Positions 35,107-46,718 are shown, counted from the first letter of the stretch. The stretch is 64,000 nt of DNA from Weeksellaceae bacterium (GCA_019459455.1 JAIBEX010000022.1:237303-301302), one strand, 5' to 3'. Numbers and translations: made by a program. Notes: a model not told the origin generated them from the sequence alone.

Positions 35107-35129
35107 ACACCCGATGGGGTGTTTTTTTT
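35107..35129 (+). terminator. Terminator after the nitroreductase gene
   Basis: ACACCC (35107-35112) pairs with GGGTGT (35117-35122), followed by a run of T. Confidence 0.85.
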
Positions 35130-35156
35130 GTGATACCATGTCGTCAATAATTTAAA

Positions 35157-35192
35157 TAGTATGAATCTATACTAAATAATTTATTTTAGTAT
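35157..35192 (+). promoter_or_regulatory. Possible operator: inverted TAGTAT/ATACTA plus a third copy
   Basis: TAGTAT (35157-35162) and ATACTA (35169-35174) form an inverted repeat with a 6-bp spacer; TAGTAT recurs at 35187-35192, exactly 30 bp from the first. It sits 42 bp before the fasciclin ATG, where a regulator site would be expected. Confidence 0.35.
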
Positions 35193-35233
35193 GAGAATTG
35201 TCTACTTTTACGTCAACAAAAAAATATATTATT

Positions 35234-36184
35234 ATGAAAAATTTATTTAAAACCTTTGCATTTGCCCTCTTGATGGGATTTTTATTCATTGCCTGTGAGG
35301 ACAGCAGTGAGCAGATGGAGACCCCAAAAAGCATCTATGAATTGGCATCCATGGATTCTGATCTTTCCAGTTTAAAAGCAGCTATTGACAAGGCCGGACT
35401 TGCGGGAACGCTGAATGCTTCCGGGTCATTTACGGTTTTTGCGCCATCAAATGCAGCATTTGCACAGTTCCTGACTGATAATGGTTTTGCAAGTCTGAAT
35501 GCGGTGCCCGATTCCGCCCTGAAAGAAATCCTGCTTAACCATGTCCTTTCTTCCAAAGTGATGGCTGCACAGGTAACTACAGGTTATGTTTCTACCATGG
35601 CAAAAGGGGGTGCTTCGGCCAGCAGAAATCTGAGCATGTATATCAATACTGCCGGCGGAGTAAAGATCAACGGAATTTCTACCGTAACAAACACTGATAT
35701 TGGGGCCAGCAACGGGGTAATCCATAAAGTGGATAAAGTAATCGGACTGCCAACCGTAGTTACGCATGCACTTGCAAACCCGAACTTCAGCACGCTGGTT
35801 TCTGCCCTTACAAGAAGTGATATGCCTAACTTTGCAGGAATCCTGAGCGGGACCACCAGTTCTCCATTCACAGTTTTTGCGCCTACCAATGCTGCATTTG
35901 CCTCGTTACTGACGGAGTTAAGTCTTCCTAACCCTGCTGCCATTCCTACCGCAACCTTGGAAAATGCACTGAAGTACCATGTCGTGACGGGAGCGAATGT
36001 AGCATCTACCGATATTATGCACAATATGAATGTTACCACATTTCAGGGGGGAACTTTTACCATCACAACAACCGGTGGTGTAAAGATTACCGATGCCAAC
36101 AGCCGCATTGCTAATGTGGTTGCTACCGACGTTCAGTGCAGCAACGGAATCATTCATGTTCTTGATAAAGTGATTTTACCATAG
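35234..36184 (+). CDS. Fasciclin (FAS1) domain lipoprotein with two FAS1 domains
   Basis: 316 residues from the ATG at 35234. Signal peptide with lipobox LFIAC (Cys about residue 21). Two FAS1 domains follow (about 35-170 and 175-315): each has the FTVFAPSNAAF/FTVFAPTNAAF motif, a LKYHVV or LLNHVL helix and the closing NGVIHKVDKV/NGIIHVLDKV. FAS1 domains mediate adhesion or matrix contacts; this protein is likely at the cell surface. The two domains have diverged. Confidence 0.93.
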   Translation: MKNLFKTFAFALLMGFLFIACEDSSEQMETPKSIYELASMDSDLSSLKAAIDKAGLAGTLNASGSFTVFAPSNAAFAQFLTDNGFASLNAVPDSALKEILLNHVLSSKVMAAQVTTGYVSTMAKGGASASRNLSMYINTAGGVKINGISTVTNTDIGASNGVIHKVDKVIGLPTVVTHALANPNFSTLVSALTRSDMPNFAGILSGTTSSPFTVFAPTNAAFASLLTELSLPNPAAIPTATLENALKYHVVTGANVASTDIMHNMNVTTFQGGTFTITTTGGVKITDANSRIANVVATDVQCSNGIIHVLDKVILP

Positions 36185-36216
36185 TCTCATAGTAGTTTTA
36201 AATGTTAATGTTTGAT

Positions 36217-36243
36217 AAGCGTCCCTTTCACAGGGGCGTTTAT
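36217..36243 (+). terminator. Probable terminator after the fasciclin gene
   Basis: AGCGTCCCT and AGGGGCGTT pair with G-U wobbles around a TTCAC-type loop and are followed by a short T-rich tract. Weaker than the other terminators. Confidence 0.6.
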
Positions 36244-36270
36244 TTGTAAATTGCGAAAATTTTAAAATCC

Positions 36271-38658
36271 ATGAAATTTAAACTCATCCTTCTTTTTCTT
36301 ATCACTTCTGTCCTGCTTAAAGCGCAAGTGGGTAGCATCAATATCAATGTGTTTGATGATTTTTCAAAGAAACCTCTTAACTCTTCAGTGAAAACAGTCG
36401 GAACGGCAGGCGAGACCTATACGGGAGAGGGCAACGTCCTTATTTCCGGAATTCCTTCCGGAACCTATACTTTCGAAATTTCTTCAGATGGTTTTGTACC
36501 GATATTCCTCACCGATATCAACGTAGTCCCGAACCAGAACCTTACTTTTTCTGTTGGTTTAACAAAATCGGCTACAGAGATACAGGAAGTGACCATTACG
36601 AAGAAAACCTATAAAACCACTGCAGAAAGTCCGCTGTCCCTGAGAAATATCACGAGTGAGGAAGTCCAGAAAAATGCCGGTTCCAACCGGGATGTTTCCA
36701 AAGCCATCCTCAGCTTTCCGGGGGTAGGCAGCACGGCAACATTTCGAAATGACCTTTTTATACGGGGCGGAAGTTCCTCGGAAAATAAATTCTACATCGA
36801 CGGAATCGAAGTACCGGTGATTAACCATTTCCAGACCCAGGGAGCCAGTGGCGGTCCGCGCGGCATCATCACGGTGGATTTCATCAGGGATGTGGATTTC
36901 TACAGCGGCGCATTTCCGGCAAAACGCAACGGGGTCCTTTCTTCTCTCTTTGAATTTAACCTGAAGGCTGCCCGAAAAGATAAAATCGGATATAAAGCCG
37001 TTTTGGGCCTCGATGATATGCAGCTTATGGCTGATGGACCACTGTCCAAAGACCAGTCGTGGAGTGGGTTGTTCAGTGTGAGAAAATCGAACCTCCAGTT
37101 GCTTTTCAAGGCCATTGGACTTCCTTTTTTGCCGAGTTATTATGACGGGACATTTAAGGTTTCCAAGAAATTTAAATCCGGGAATGAACTTTATTTCCTC
37201 GGGATGGGCGCAATAGACAGTTTTAAGTTTAACCTGGACGCGGAGCCCACCCTGTCAAACCTTACGCTCATTGACAGGCTTCCGGTTTCACCGCAGTGGA
37301 ATTATACTGTGGGCGCGGGCTACAGGCACCTGGTAGAGAATGGCAACTGGCTCTTCACCTGGAGCCGGAACATGCTGGATAACCAGGCTATTAAATACTA
37401 CCGTAACATTGAAACGACCGGAAATTTACTCTACGACTACAAATCCCAGGAGAGCGAAAACAAGGTACGTGCAGACCGGAGTTTCAGCCTGGCTGATTAT
37501 CAGTTCAGCGCCGGTGCAAACGTAAACTTTGGCAGATATTCCAACAATTCCACCAGCAAAAACGTAACCCAGAATGCAGTGAATTATGATGAAGTGGATT
37601 CTGAACTCAACGTACTTCAATATGGCCTCTACCTTCAGACCGCAAAAAAATTCGTGGATAACCGCCTGCAACTTTCCGCAGGAATGCGTCTGGATGCCAG
37701 CGACTATTCCGAACACACGAATAATCCGCTGGAGCAGTTTTCGCCGCGGTTTTCTTTAAGCTATAAGCTCACCGACCAGTTTGCGTTTAATTTCAACAGT
37801 GGGATTTATTATCAGCTACCTGTTTACACGGCACTTGGATATACGGAAAACGGTAACCTCACCAATAATAATTCCCTTAAATACATCAGGAACTCCCATC
37901 TCGTGGGCGGTGTTGAATTTAACGGGAATAACAACCTGAGACTGACGCTGGAGGGGTACTACAAAAAATATAAGAACTATCCGTTCTCGCTCCGTAACCA
38001 AATTTCCCTGGCCAATGTGGGCGGTGATTTTGGGGTGGTAGGAAGTGAACCGCTTGATTCCAGAGGCTCGGGTGAGACCTACGGTGTGGAGTTGCTGGCT
38101 CAGAAGCGTACCGTGAACGATTTCTACGGAATAGCGGCCTATACATTCGGTTTTTCCAAATTCTCCAATTCGCTCGGCGACCTGTTGCCTTCCAGCTGGG
38201 ATTCAAGACACATCCTGACCCTAACGGCCGGTAAATATTTCAAAAGAAACTGGAACATCGGTGCACGGTTCCGTATGCAGTCCGGACTGCCGGAAACTCC
38301 CTATGACCTGCAGCGCAGCGCCCTGGTGAACATCTGGAATATTGCCAACGGCCCGGTACAGAATTACAGCCTGTTGAACAGCACACGCGGAAACCTGGCA
38401 CACCAGCTGGACCTAAGGGCCGAAAAGAAATGGATTTTCAAAAAATGGCAGCTCACGGCATATATTGATGTGGTGAATGCTTACGGTTCGAAAAGCCCGA
38501 GCGCTTTACCGGTGGTGAATCTGCAGCGCGATGCGCAGGATAATGGCATTATCGCCAATCCGGGAGCTCCGCAGAATGAGCAGTACTATGTTCTGGAAAC
38601 TGGTGAAGCCGACCGTTCCACGCCGCTGCCATATTTCGGGTTTATTTTTGAGTTTTAA
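36271..38658 (+). CDS. TonB-dependent outer membrane receptor with CarboxypepD_reg-like domain
   Basis: 795 residues. A signal peptide ends near LLKAQ. A CarboxypepD_reg-like beta-sandwich follows (about 22-100), then the plug (about 110-230, VSKAILSFPGVGSTATFRNDLFIRGGSSSENKFYIDG) and a beta barrel to the C-terminal aromatic residue (FIFEF). It imports an unknown ligand through the outer membrane using TonB energy. No SusD-type partner is present, so it is probably not a glycan SusC receptor. Confidence 0.93.
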   Translation: MKFKLILLFLITSVLLKAQVGSININVFDDFSKKPLNSSVKTVGTAGETYTGEGNVLISGIPSGTYTFEISSDGFVPIFLTDINVVPNQNLTFSVGLTKSATEIQEVTITKKTYKTTAESPLSLRNITSEEVQKNAGSNRDVSKAILSFPGVGSTATFRNDLFIRGGSSSENKFYIDGIEVPVINHFQTQGASGGPRGIITVDFIRDVDFYSGAFPAKRNGVLSSLFEFNLKAARKDKIGYKAVLGLDDMQLMADGPLSKDQSWSGLFSVRKSNLQLLFKAIGLPFLPSYYDGTFKVSKKFKSGNELYFLGMGAIDSFKFNLDAEPTLSNLTLIDRLPVSPQWNYTVGAGYRHLVENGNWLFTWSRNMLDNQAIKYYRNIETTGNLLYDYKSQESENKVRADRSFSLADYQFSAGANVNFGRYSNNSTSKNVTQNAVNYDEVDSELNVLQYGLYLQTAKKFVDNRLQLSAGMRLDASDYSEHTNNPLEQFSPRFSLSYKLTDQFAFNFNSGIYYQLPVYTALGYTENGNLTNNNSLKYIRNSHLVGGVEFNGNNNLRLTLEGYYKKYKNYPFSLRNQISLANVGGDFGVVGSEPLDSRGSGETYGVELLAQKRTVNDFYGIAAYTFGFSKFSNSLGDLLPSSWDSRHILTLTAGKYFKRNWNIGARFRMQSGLPETPYDLQRSALVNIWNIANGPVQNYSLLNSTRGNLAHQLDLRAEKKWIFKKWQLTAYIDVVNAYGSKSPSALPVVNLQRDAQDNGIIANPGAPQNEQYYVLETGEADRSTPLPYFGFIFEF

Positions 38659-38696
38659 ACGTTCAGCGATGTAAAATTACATCCGGCCGGCGTGTT

Positions 38697-40238
38697 TTAT
38701 TGGGGGGATTTACTTTTAATATCTTCCATAATCCACTCCAGCTGGATGTCTTTCTTTTGTAAAACCTGCTGCGTAGTAGGCACGATTTCCTTGTTCGGCA
38801 TTACGCCTTTTTTGGTGTGGGTTAATTCAATATCGGGCTGAATAAGCATTAGCCCTATGGGCAGGAACAGTTTGGAGTTTGGAAGTTTCTTGGTGGAATA
38901 CCGTCCCGCCACGGTGCCGTCGTTGGCGCCGCCGGTTTCTTCGCCAACCAGGAAGGCCCGCTGTTCATGCTTTAGTTTTGAAGGTAAAATGGAGGCCGCC
39001 GAAAAACTGCTGCCGTTGATGAGGACATAAACCCTGCCGCTGAAACTGTTTTTTTTCGGATTCCTGATCGAAAAAATCCCGTTGTTCCGCAAGTAAAACC
39101 GGTCGCCCGCCTTTTTTATGGACAGTGCGGTTCCCATCAGGTAGAAGGGGTAGCCAATCACTGCTACCGGTTTCGTGATCAGTGGGAATTCCGCGAAATA
39201 ATTGGCCTGATACATCGCAGCGGGGGAGGTGATTTCAATATCTTTAATGAATCGGAATTTTTCCGCGACCAGATACGAATAGAGGTTGTTGATTTCCGAT
39301 AGGGAGCCTCCCAGATTGTCCCGCATATCGATGATAAGGACTTTACCTGGCGATCTTTTCAAAGTTGAGAAACTCTCCCTGTAAAATTTCCTTGAAAATG
39401 TTCCGGAGAACGTCTTGATTTTCATGTAGGCCACCGTGCTGTCTTTTAACGGAAACTGAAGATCGCGGTTGAAGCTCCGCGTGATGATATTGTAGTCTTT
39501 GGTCTTTCCGTGTTCGCTTTTGGTAAGTTTCCTGTTTTTCTCCTCCTCTTTCTTACGCTGTTCCTTTGTTATTTTTTCGCGCTGCAGCCAGAAAGTCTTC
39601 GTTTCGCCTTTGTATTGTGTTTCAAGTTTCACGCTGTCCAGGATTCCGTTCTCTGCGGTAAAGAATACCGGCCAGCGGCGTGCCATGGAATACTTAAGGT
39701 ACGTTTTGTTGAAACCGTCACTGTTTACGAAAGGTTCATATCTTTCCAGCAGGTCACTCACCGGAATCCCGCGTATGGTCAGTATTTCAGTGCCCACTTC
39801 CATATTGGGTATTTTGTCGGCATTGTCTTTTACGAATATACGCTTCCCGTCTACCACATAATTATAACGGCTGAAGAGGCCTTTCTGGTTTTCCAGGTCT
39901 TTGATTTCTTTCTTAGTCAGCCTTCGGTCCAGCGGAGACAAACGCAGATGTCCCTGTCTCACTTCCGCAACCACCGGCGCCAATTTCCGGTAGAATTCGT
40001 TGGGTTTCATGGGCTGGATGATGGTCGTTTTCAGGCTGTCAAATTTGTAATCCAGTTGTGCCCTGGGAATATACCAGTAAAGGTTCGGATGGAGTTTCTG
40101 AAGGTTTTTGTAGGCAAAATCCACATCGGACCTCAGTTTTTCCGGTGCTAAAGGCGTTTCAAGTTTTTTGTTGAAGCTTTTTACCGAAACGCAGGAAGTA
40201 AGCAGTACAAGCAGGATGAGCGTAAGAAGTTGTTTCAC
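38697..40238 (-). CDS. S41 family (CtpA/tricorn-like) protease, predicted lipoprotein
   Basis: 513 residues, GTG start; a TGA lies just upstream in frame, so no longer form exists. Lipobox LLTSC (Cys 16). The S41 core is in the second half: LIIDMRDNLGGSLSEINNLYSYL and VYVLINGSSFSAASILPSKL, where the Ser of GSSFSA is the expected nucleophile; GEETGGANDG follows. A charged Lys/Glu segment (about 225-245) interrupts the middle. Substrates unknown. It lies 39 bp downstream of the MG2/plug gene and is probably co-transcribed. Confidence 0.88.
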   Translation of the reverse strand: MKQLLTLILLVLLTSCVSVKSFNKKLETPLAPEKLRSDVDFAYKNLQKLHPNLYWYIPRAQLDYKFDSLKTTIIQPMKPNEFYRKLAPVVAEVRQGHLRLSPLDRRLTKKEIKDLENQKGLFSRYNYVVDGKRIFVKDNADKIPNMEVGTEILTIRGIPVSDLLERYEPFVNSDGFNKTYLKYSMARRWPVFFTAENGILDSVKLETQYKGETKTFWLQREKITKEQRKKEEEKNRKLTKSEHGKTKDYNIITRSFNRDLQFPLKDSTVAYMKIKTFSGTFSRKFYRESFSTLKRSPGKVLIIDMRDNLGGSLSEINNLYSYLVAEKFRFIKDIEITSPAAMYQANYFAEFPLITKPVAVIGYPFYLMGTALSIKKAGDRFYLRNNGIFSIRNPKKNSFSGRVYVLINGSSFSAASILPSKLKHEQRAFLVGEETGGANDGTVAGRYSTKKLPNSKLFLPIGLMLIQPDIELTHTKKGVMPNKEIVPTTQQVLQKKDIQLEWIMEDIKSKSPQ

Positions 40239-40277
40239 TGTTCAGGGGTGTTGTAGGATTGAGGTTTTGAAGATCAA

Positions 40278-42662
40278 CTAATTACGGTGAATCTTATCAT
40301 AAAATAGCGGATTGCCCTTCTCATCAAAACCGATAGCCACGATGCGGAAGGCTGAGGTACTGTCGTTGTTCAGGAATTCAACAGGGCCATTGGTCTGCAC
40401 GGGATTCCAGTACAGGACCTCCCGCGAATCCTGCTGGATTTTGTTTTGAATGGTTTTTGTCAGGTTTACGATGTCGGGTTCCATAGGCCGGTCATAGCCC
40501 GTCAATACAATCTGGTTATTTTTGGAAGGAGTTGTCGTGTTATTGGAACCCATGTTTCCGCGCCGGGTATAAATCAATACCGCATCGCCCACAACACTTG
40601 CGCCTCTGACCACCTTCACCATTGCAATACTGCTGATTGGAAGACCGGAGATCATGGTCGGATCTGCCGGAAACTCATCAAGAAAAAGTTTCGCTCTTGT
40701 ACCCCTGATTATGGCAACAGAATTTCCGGAGCCATCCCTTTCCACGGTTAACCCGGCCGCCCTGCTCTGCAGCCAATCCAGAATATTAGTGGCGGTTTCC
40801 GCATGCTGATCTTCATTTACAAAATCAAAAACAGTGGAGTTAATGCTTGTAAACATCGCGCTGGAGAGTTCCTTTTCAAGTTTCTTTGTCAGGTCCTTTT
40901 TCTTGGCATAAAGCTGCACTTCTTCAATTAAAGCTGCATCGGCGTACAGAATATCCTCATTTTTCCTTTTGGCTATAGCTCTCGCAACGGCAGGACTGGT
41001 CTGTTCCCGCGAAGTTTTCTGTACCAGACGATACGGGGTGGCGGGAAGCTGACCTTTGAAGTGGGCCGGTTTCATAGGCTGAAACTTTAAGGTAAGATTA
41101 TCAGGAACAGGTTCGTCTTTATTTGTTCCCTCTAAAAAGTAAGTGATTTTTAATGGTTCATCCAGAAAGATGTTGTTAAGAAATACGCTGCCATTGGCGT
41201 CCGTTGTAAGCGGGGCAAAGGATAATTCCCCACTTTCACTCCTGGACATTACGGTGATATTCCTGTTGGGAAGCGGACGGCTGTTCAGTGCAAGCCTCCC
41301 TTCATAAAAAAGATACTTTCCTGGTGGACTTTTAATGATGGGTTTTTTACCCTCCAGAAGTACATTCCAGTTAAAGCGGGTCCACTTTTCCGACATCAGC
41401 AACGCATCCAGAGCCTCAGCTTTTGCATTTTCCGAAAAATATTGCGCAGGTGCATGGATGGGGGATTTCAAATCTCCCGTTAACCAAAGAGTGCTAAGCA
41501 GGTCATGCTCTTTTTCCTGAGAAGCATCCGTGCTTCCGTCCTTTATAAGTAAGGTGGCCGGGGGATCGCTCGGGCTTTTATTCAACTCCAGACTGCTCAA
41601 TGATCTCGGGCTTAGATCCGCGGAAAGGTTCGTAATTAAAGTTTTCTGGGGTTTGGATTGATCATGGTTTATAAAAACCAGCCTTTGCGCGGCGAGTGCA
41701 TCTTTTTCATCAAAAATACTCAGATGTAGGATACCCGCTTTACCTTCATTGATTTTGGAGGGAATCGTAACACTAATTTCTCCGGACGGTTTCTTAATGT
41801 TTGCCCTGTAAGCGAGTTTATTGTTAATGGTGCCAATTACTTTGTAATTCTGCAGTCCCTGGGGCAGTTCCACAGCTTTGAGTGTATATTTGGTTCCTTC
41901 ATGTACGGTGTTCACCTTCAGGCTAACCCCGGACTTTTTAACTGCCGGCAAATTGATTTCCTTTCTTCCGCCAACCGGATCCTCGACGACTACCCTGTAC
42001 TGGGTGTTGGACTTTGGCGTAAAGCTGAAATGACCTACATTTTGGTCCAGTCCTTTAAAACTCACCAGCTTTTCCAGCGGCTTACTGCTGTCCACCAAAT
42101 AGCCCTGCCAATCCCTGGGTGGAACTCCGGTGGTAAATATCCGCACCGCAATACGGGTGTCCATGTTTTCGATAAGGTTGTTTCCTTCCGGAACGGCAGA
42201 GGCAGTCCAGCTTATATTGTTGGTCTGGTCCAGTTTCTGAGCAGAGGAAGGATTATAGACTGCAAGTGGCTTTATAAAATCAAATTCCTGACTGAAATTA
42301 CTCATCCACGGCGTGTGTGCCCTCAGGTAATACACGTTTTCACCAATATCGTCCTTTAATTTTATATTACCATGACCTTCGCCCTGGGTAAGTGCAATGG
42401 TACGGGACTCCAGTACTTTGTTATCGCGGTCGTAGAGTTCAACAAACAGGGTACCCGAAATCCCGGTTTTCCGGTAACCTTCGAATGCGAATGCTTTAAA
42501 CCAGATCTGGTCGCCCGCAACATACTGCTCTTTATCGGTAAGCACATAAATCTTTTCCTGTGAATAGCTGTTTTCAAGAAGTTGTAGGGCCTGATCCAGC
42601 CGGTCCTGGGCGTTGAGATATAAGCCGGAGAAGAGTAAAAGAAGGGTAAAGATTCTGTTCAT
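40278..42662 (-). CDS. MG2-type macroglobulin-like protein with a C-terminal TonB-plug-like domain
   Basis: 794 residues from the ATG at 42662. A signal peptide ends near LYLNAQ. Residues 30-130 look like an MG2 domain (KIYVLTDKEQYVAGDQIWFKAFAF, GNIKLKDDIGENVYYLRAH). Beta-rich repeats fill the middle. Near 620-720 a plug-like part (ATNILDWLQSRAAGLTV, IRGTRAKLFLDEFPAD, SSIAMVKVVRG) resembles TonB-receptor plugs, but no beta barrel follows. Proteins of this layout occur in Bacteroidota; their role is not known. Confidence 0.75.
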   Translation of the reverse strand: MNRIFTLLLLFSGLYLNAQDRLDQALQLLENSYSQEKIYVLTDKEQYVAGDQIWFKAFAFEGYRKTGISGTLFVELYDRDNKVLESRTIALTQGEGHGNIKLKDDIGENVYYLRAHTPWMSNFSQEFDFIKPLAVYNPSSAQKLDQTNNISWTASAVPEGNNLIENMDTRIAVRIFTTGVPPRDWQGYLVDSSKPLEKLVSFKGLDQNVGHFSFTPKSNTQYRVVVEDPVGGRKEINLPAVKKSGVSLKVNTVHEGTKYTLKAVELPQGLQNYKVIGTINNKLAYRANIKKPSGEISVTIPSKINEGKAGILHLSIFDEKDALAAQRLVFINHDQSKPQKTLITNLSADLSPRSLSSLELNKSPSDPPATLLIKDGSTDASQEKEHDLLSTLWLTGDLKSPIHAPAQYFSENAKAEALDALLMSEKWTRFNWNVLLEGKKPIIKSPPGKYLFYEGRLALNSRPLPNRNITVMSRSESGELSFAPLTTDANGSVFLNNIFLDEPLKITYFLEGTNKDEPVPDNLTLKFQPMKPAHFKGQLPATPYRLVQKTSREQTSPAVARAIAKRKNEDILYADAALIEEVQLYAKKKDLTKKLEKELSSAMFTSINSTVFDFVNEDQHAETATNILDWLQSRAAGLTVERDGSGNSVAIIRGTRAKLFLDEFPADPTMISGLPISSIAMVKVVRGASVVGDAVLIYTRRGNMGSNNTTTPSKNNQIVLTGYDRPMEPDIVNLTKTIQNKIQQDSREVLYWNPVQTNGPVEFLNNDSTSAFRIVAIGFDEKGNPLFYDKIHRN

Positions 42663-42780
42663 ATCAAAAGAAATGTGTTTATGTTTTAAAATTAACCAAA
42701 TTTTTTGGTTACACAAATCAACCGCTCAGATTGCGAACGAAAAAATACCAAACCCGAAGACTCCTGGCCGTTAAACGAAA

Positions 42781-43341
42781 TTAAGGCCTCTTGAGCAGCC
42801 GCTGCGCCGAATCCGAGGCAATAACCAAACCGGCACCCAGCATGATGACATCCTTTATTACCAGTCTTCCCGCCGCGGAAAGGTAAGGGAAGCCAGACTC
42901 CGGTCCGCCCAGGTCCGGAACCCAGGTTTCCGGGGTTGTTATAAGGAAGGTTAGCGTTACAATGGACATTCCGAAGGTGAGCAAACCACCTGCGAGCCCG
43001 GCTTTTGGAATCCAGATTCCCAGCAGCACCAAAATGCCGATAACCAATATTACGGCGCCCAGCCCGTAGGAGAATGTATAGGTTCCGTTTGCTTCGTGCC
43101 ATTTTGTGTTTTCGGGAACCACTTCCCCTTCCTTGTTTTTGTGAAGCTTATAGTTGTCCGCATCCGAAACCTTACTGTTCAGGAAGAAACTCATGAACGG
43201 GGAATTGGCTACAAAAGGGATGATGCCGTCGGCTTCATATTGGAATGCCTTCAAGCCTCCAATCCAGGCCATAACGATGAAGATGCTGATTCTGAGGAGA
43301 TGAATGTAATTTCTTTGCGCGTTTGCTAAAAATTCTAACAT
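42781..43341 (-). CDS. DUF417 (YkgB/RclC-like) inner membrane protein
   Basis: 186 residues from the ATG at 43341. Four membrane segments: about 15-30, 93-110, 117-137 and 162-180. The opening LRISIFIVMAWIGGLKAFQYEADGIIPFVANSPFMSF and the FPYLSAAGRLVIKDVIMLGAGL end are DUF417 marks. In E. coli, RclC of this family is in the reactive-chlorine operon controlled by an AraC-type regulator. Here too an AraC-type gene lies upstream, 64 bp away in the same direction. Confidence 0.9.
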   Translation of the reverse strand: MLEFLANAQRNYIHLLRISIFIVMAWIGGLKAFQYEADGIIPFVANSPFMSFFLNSKVSDADNYKLHKNKEGEVVPENTKWHEANGTYTFSYGLGAVILVIGILVLLGIWIPKAGLAGGLLTFGMSIVTLTFLITTPETWVPDLGGPESGFPYLSAAGRLVIKDVIMLGAGLVIASDSAQRLLKRP

Positions 43342-43405
43342 AAGATTTATTTTAAGGGCAAATCTATGTCGAAAACAAAGGTGGGTAAATGGAAGTCTCC
43401 GGCAA

Positions 43406-44239
43406 TTACCTGTACAGATCTGCCACCACGGAAATGCCGGTTTCATCCCGGAACTGTGTGGGTGATACGCCCGTATGTTTTTTGAAATACTTGCTGAAAT
43501 AATATTCATCCTCAAAATTCAGTTCAGCTGCAATTTCTTTCATCGGTTTTCTCGTAAGGTGGATTTGCTTTTTTGCTTCCAGGATTACGCGTTCCTGAAT
43601 GATCTGCGACGGCGTTTTACAGAATTCAGCTTTAATTTTTTTGCTTAAGGTATTCGGGGAAATGTTCAGGAGGTCCGCATAGAACGCAGGACTTTTTTCC
43701 TTAAGATAATGCACTTCCACAAGGTTCTGGAAGTTTTTGAGTTCCGGGAAGTCTTTGCTGATGAGTTCCTTTTCCGGCAGATATTTACTTTTTACCCTGC
43801 TGCATATGGCAAGAATGAGCTGAAGATAGGACCGCAGTACCGCTCCGGAAAAATCCTCCGAAGGATTGACCCCGCTGATCTTTAAAAAATAGTCCGCTAT
43901 TTCGTTGTAGGTCTGTTCATCCAGGGAAAAGTGCGGGAAGAGGTAAATGTTGTTAAAGAGGAGTCCATTGCAGGCCACCTCTTTTTTATGATATTCAATA
44001 CAGTAGAAATCGCCGTGAAAACTGAGCATTTGTAGTGTAAAATCCTCTCCGCTCAGAATCTGTATGTTCTGGAAAGGAGAGGTGAAGAAAACGGTTTTCC
44101 CGGAATAGCTGTATTCTGCAAAATCAACGGTAATCTTTCCGGTACCCTCAAACAGAAAAACATGATAATAGGCGTCACTGAAAATCTTTTCGAAATCACT
44201 GCGCCGTTTTTGTACAACCGAAAAATGAAGGTTTTCCAT
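43406..44239 (-). CDS. AraC family transcriptional regulator
   Basis: 277 residues. The C-terminal 100 residues hold the double helix-turn-helix of AraC (YADLLNISPNTLSKKIKAEF, MKEIAAELNFEDEYYFSKYFKKHTGVSPTQFR). The N-terminal part is a cupin-like sensor domain. Unlike E. coli RclR, it shows no obvious N-terminal Cys pair for HOCl sensing, so the effector is open. It is upstream of the DUF417 gene and has a -7 box four bases before its ATG. Confidence 0.92.
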   Translation of the reverse strand: MENLHFSVVQKRRSDFEKIFSDAYYHVFLFEGTGKITVDFAEYSYSGKTVFFTSPFQNIQILSGEDFTLQMLSFHGDFYCIEYHKKEVACNGLLFNNIYLFPHFSLDEQTYNEIADYFLKISGVNPSEDFSGAVLRSYLQLILAICSRVKSKYLPEKELISKDFPELKNFQNLVEVHYLKEKSPAFYADLLNISPNTLSKKIKAEFCKTPSQIIQERVILEAKKQIHLTRKPMKEIAAELNFEDEYYFSKYFKKHTGVSPTQFRDETGISVVADLYR

Positions 44240-44243
44240 ACTG

Positions 44244-44251
44244 CAAAAATA
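44244..44251 (-). promoter_or_regulatory. -7 promoter box next to the AraC-type start codon
   Basis: On the minus strand TATTTTTG is followed by four bases and then the ATG at 44239. Confidence 0.4.
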
Positions 44252-44269
44252 GCTGTTTTTAAGACATAT

Positions 44270-44299
44270 AAAAAAACTCCCCGGAATAATCCGGGAAGT
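44270..44299 (-). terminator. Terminator for icd (minus strand)
   Basis: On the minus strand a 10-bp stem (ACTTCCCGGA / TCCGGGGAGT, one G-U) is followed by seven T. It lies beyond an orphan REP element, about 65 bp after the icd stop. Confidence 0.85.
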
Positions 44300-44306
44300 C
44301 TTTCAC

Positions 44307-44364
44307 TAGGAACGGGCTTTAGCCCGTTTCCATTTATGTGCAATGAAATTGGCTTTAGCCCAAT
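44307..44364 (+). repeat. Orphan REP element between icd and its terminator
   Basis: TAGGAACGGGCTTTAGCCCG, then, after about 25 bp, a second hairpin core TTGGCTTTAGCCCAA. It is the same two-hairpin unit as near the RAYT gene, 33 kb away, and has no transposase of its own. Its last bases abut the icd stop codon, so it sits in the 3' UTR of that mRNA. Confidence 0.85.
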
Positions 44365-46596
<2,232 letters not shown>

Positions 46597-46617
46597 TTAA
46601 TGAAAATTTTAGGATTA

Positions 46618-46625
46618 CAAATTTA
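46618..46625 (-). promoter_or_regulatory. -7 promoter box for icd
   Basis: TAAATTTG on the minus strand lies 36 bp before the icd ATG. No -33 TTG seen. Confidence 0.4.
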
Positions 46626-46718
46626 ATGTTTTTTGCCCATCTTTTCCATATAATCCCGCTTTATCAATTGGGAATGACTTTTGCTCTTTTGTGCTCAACT
46701 GTTAAAAAAACAAAACTT

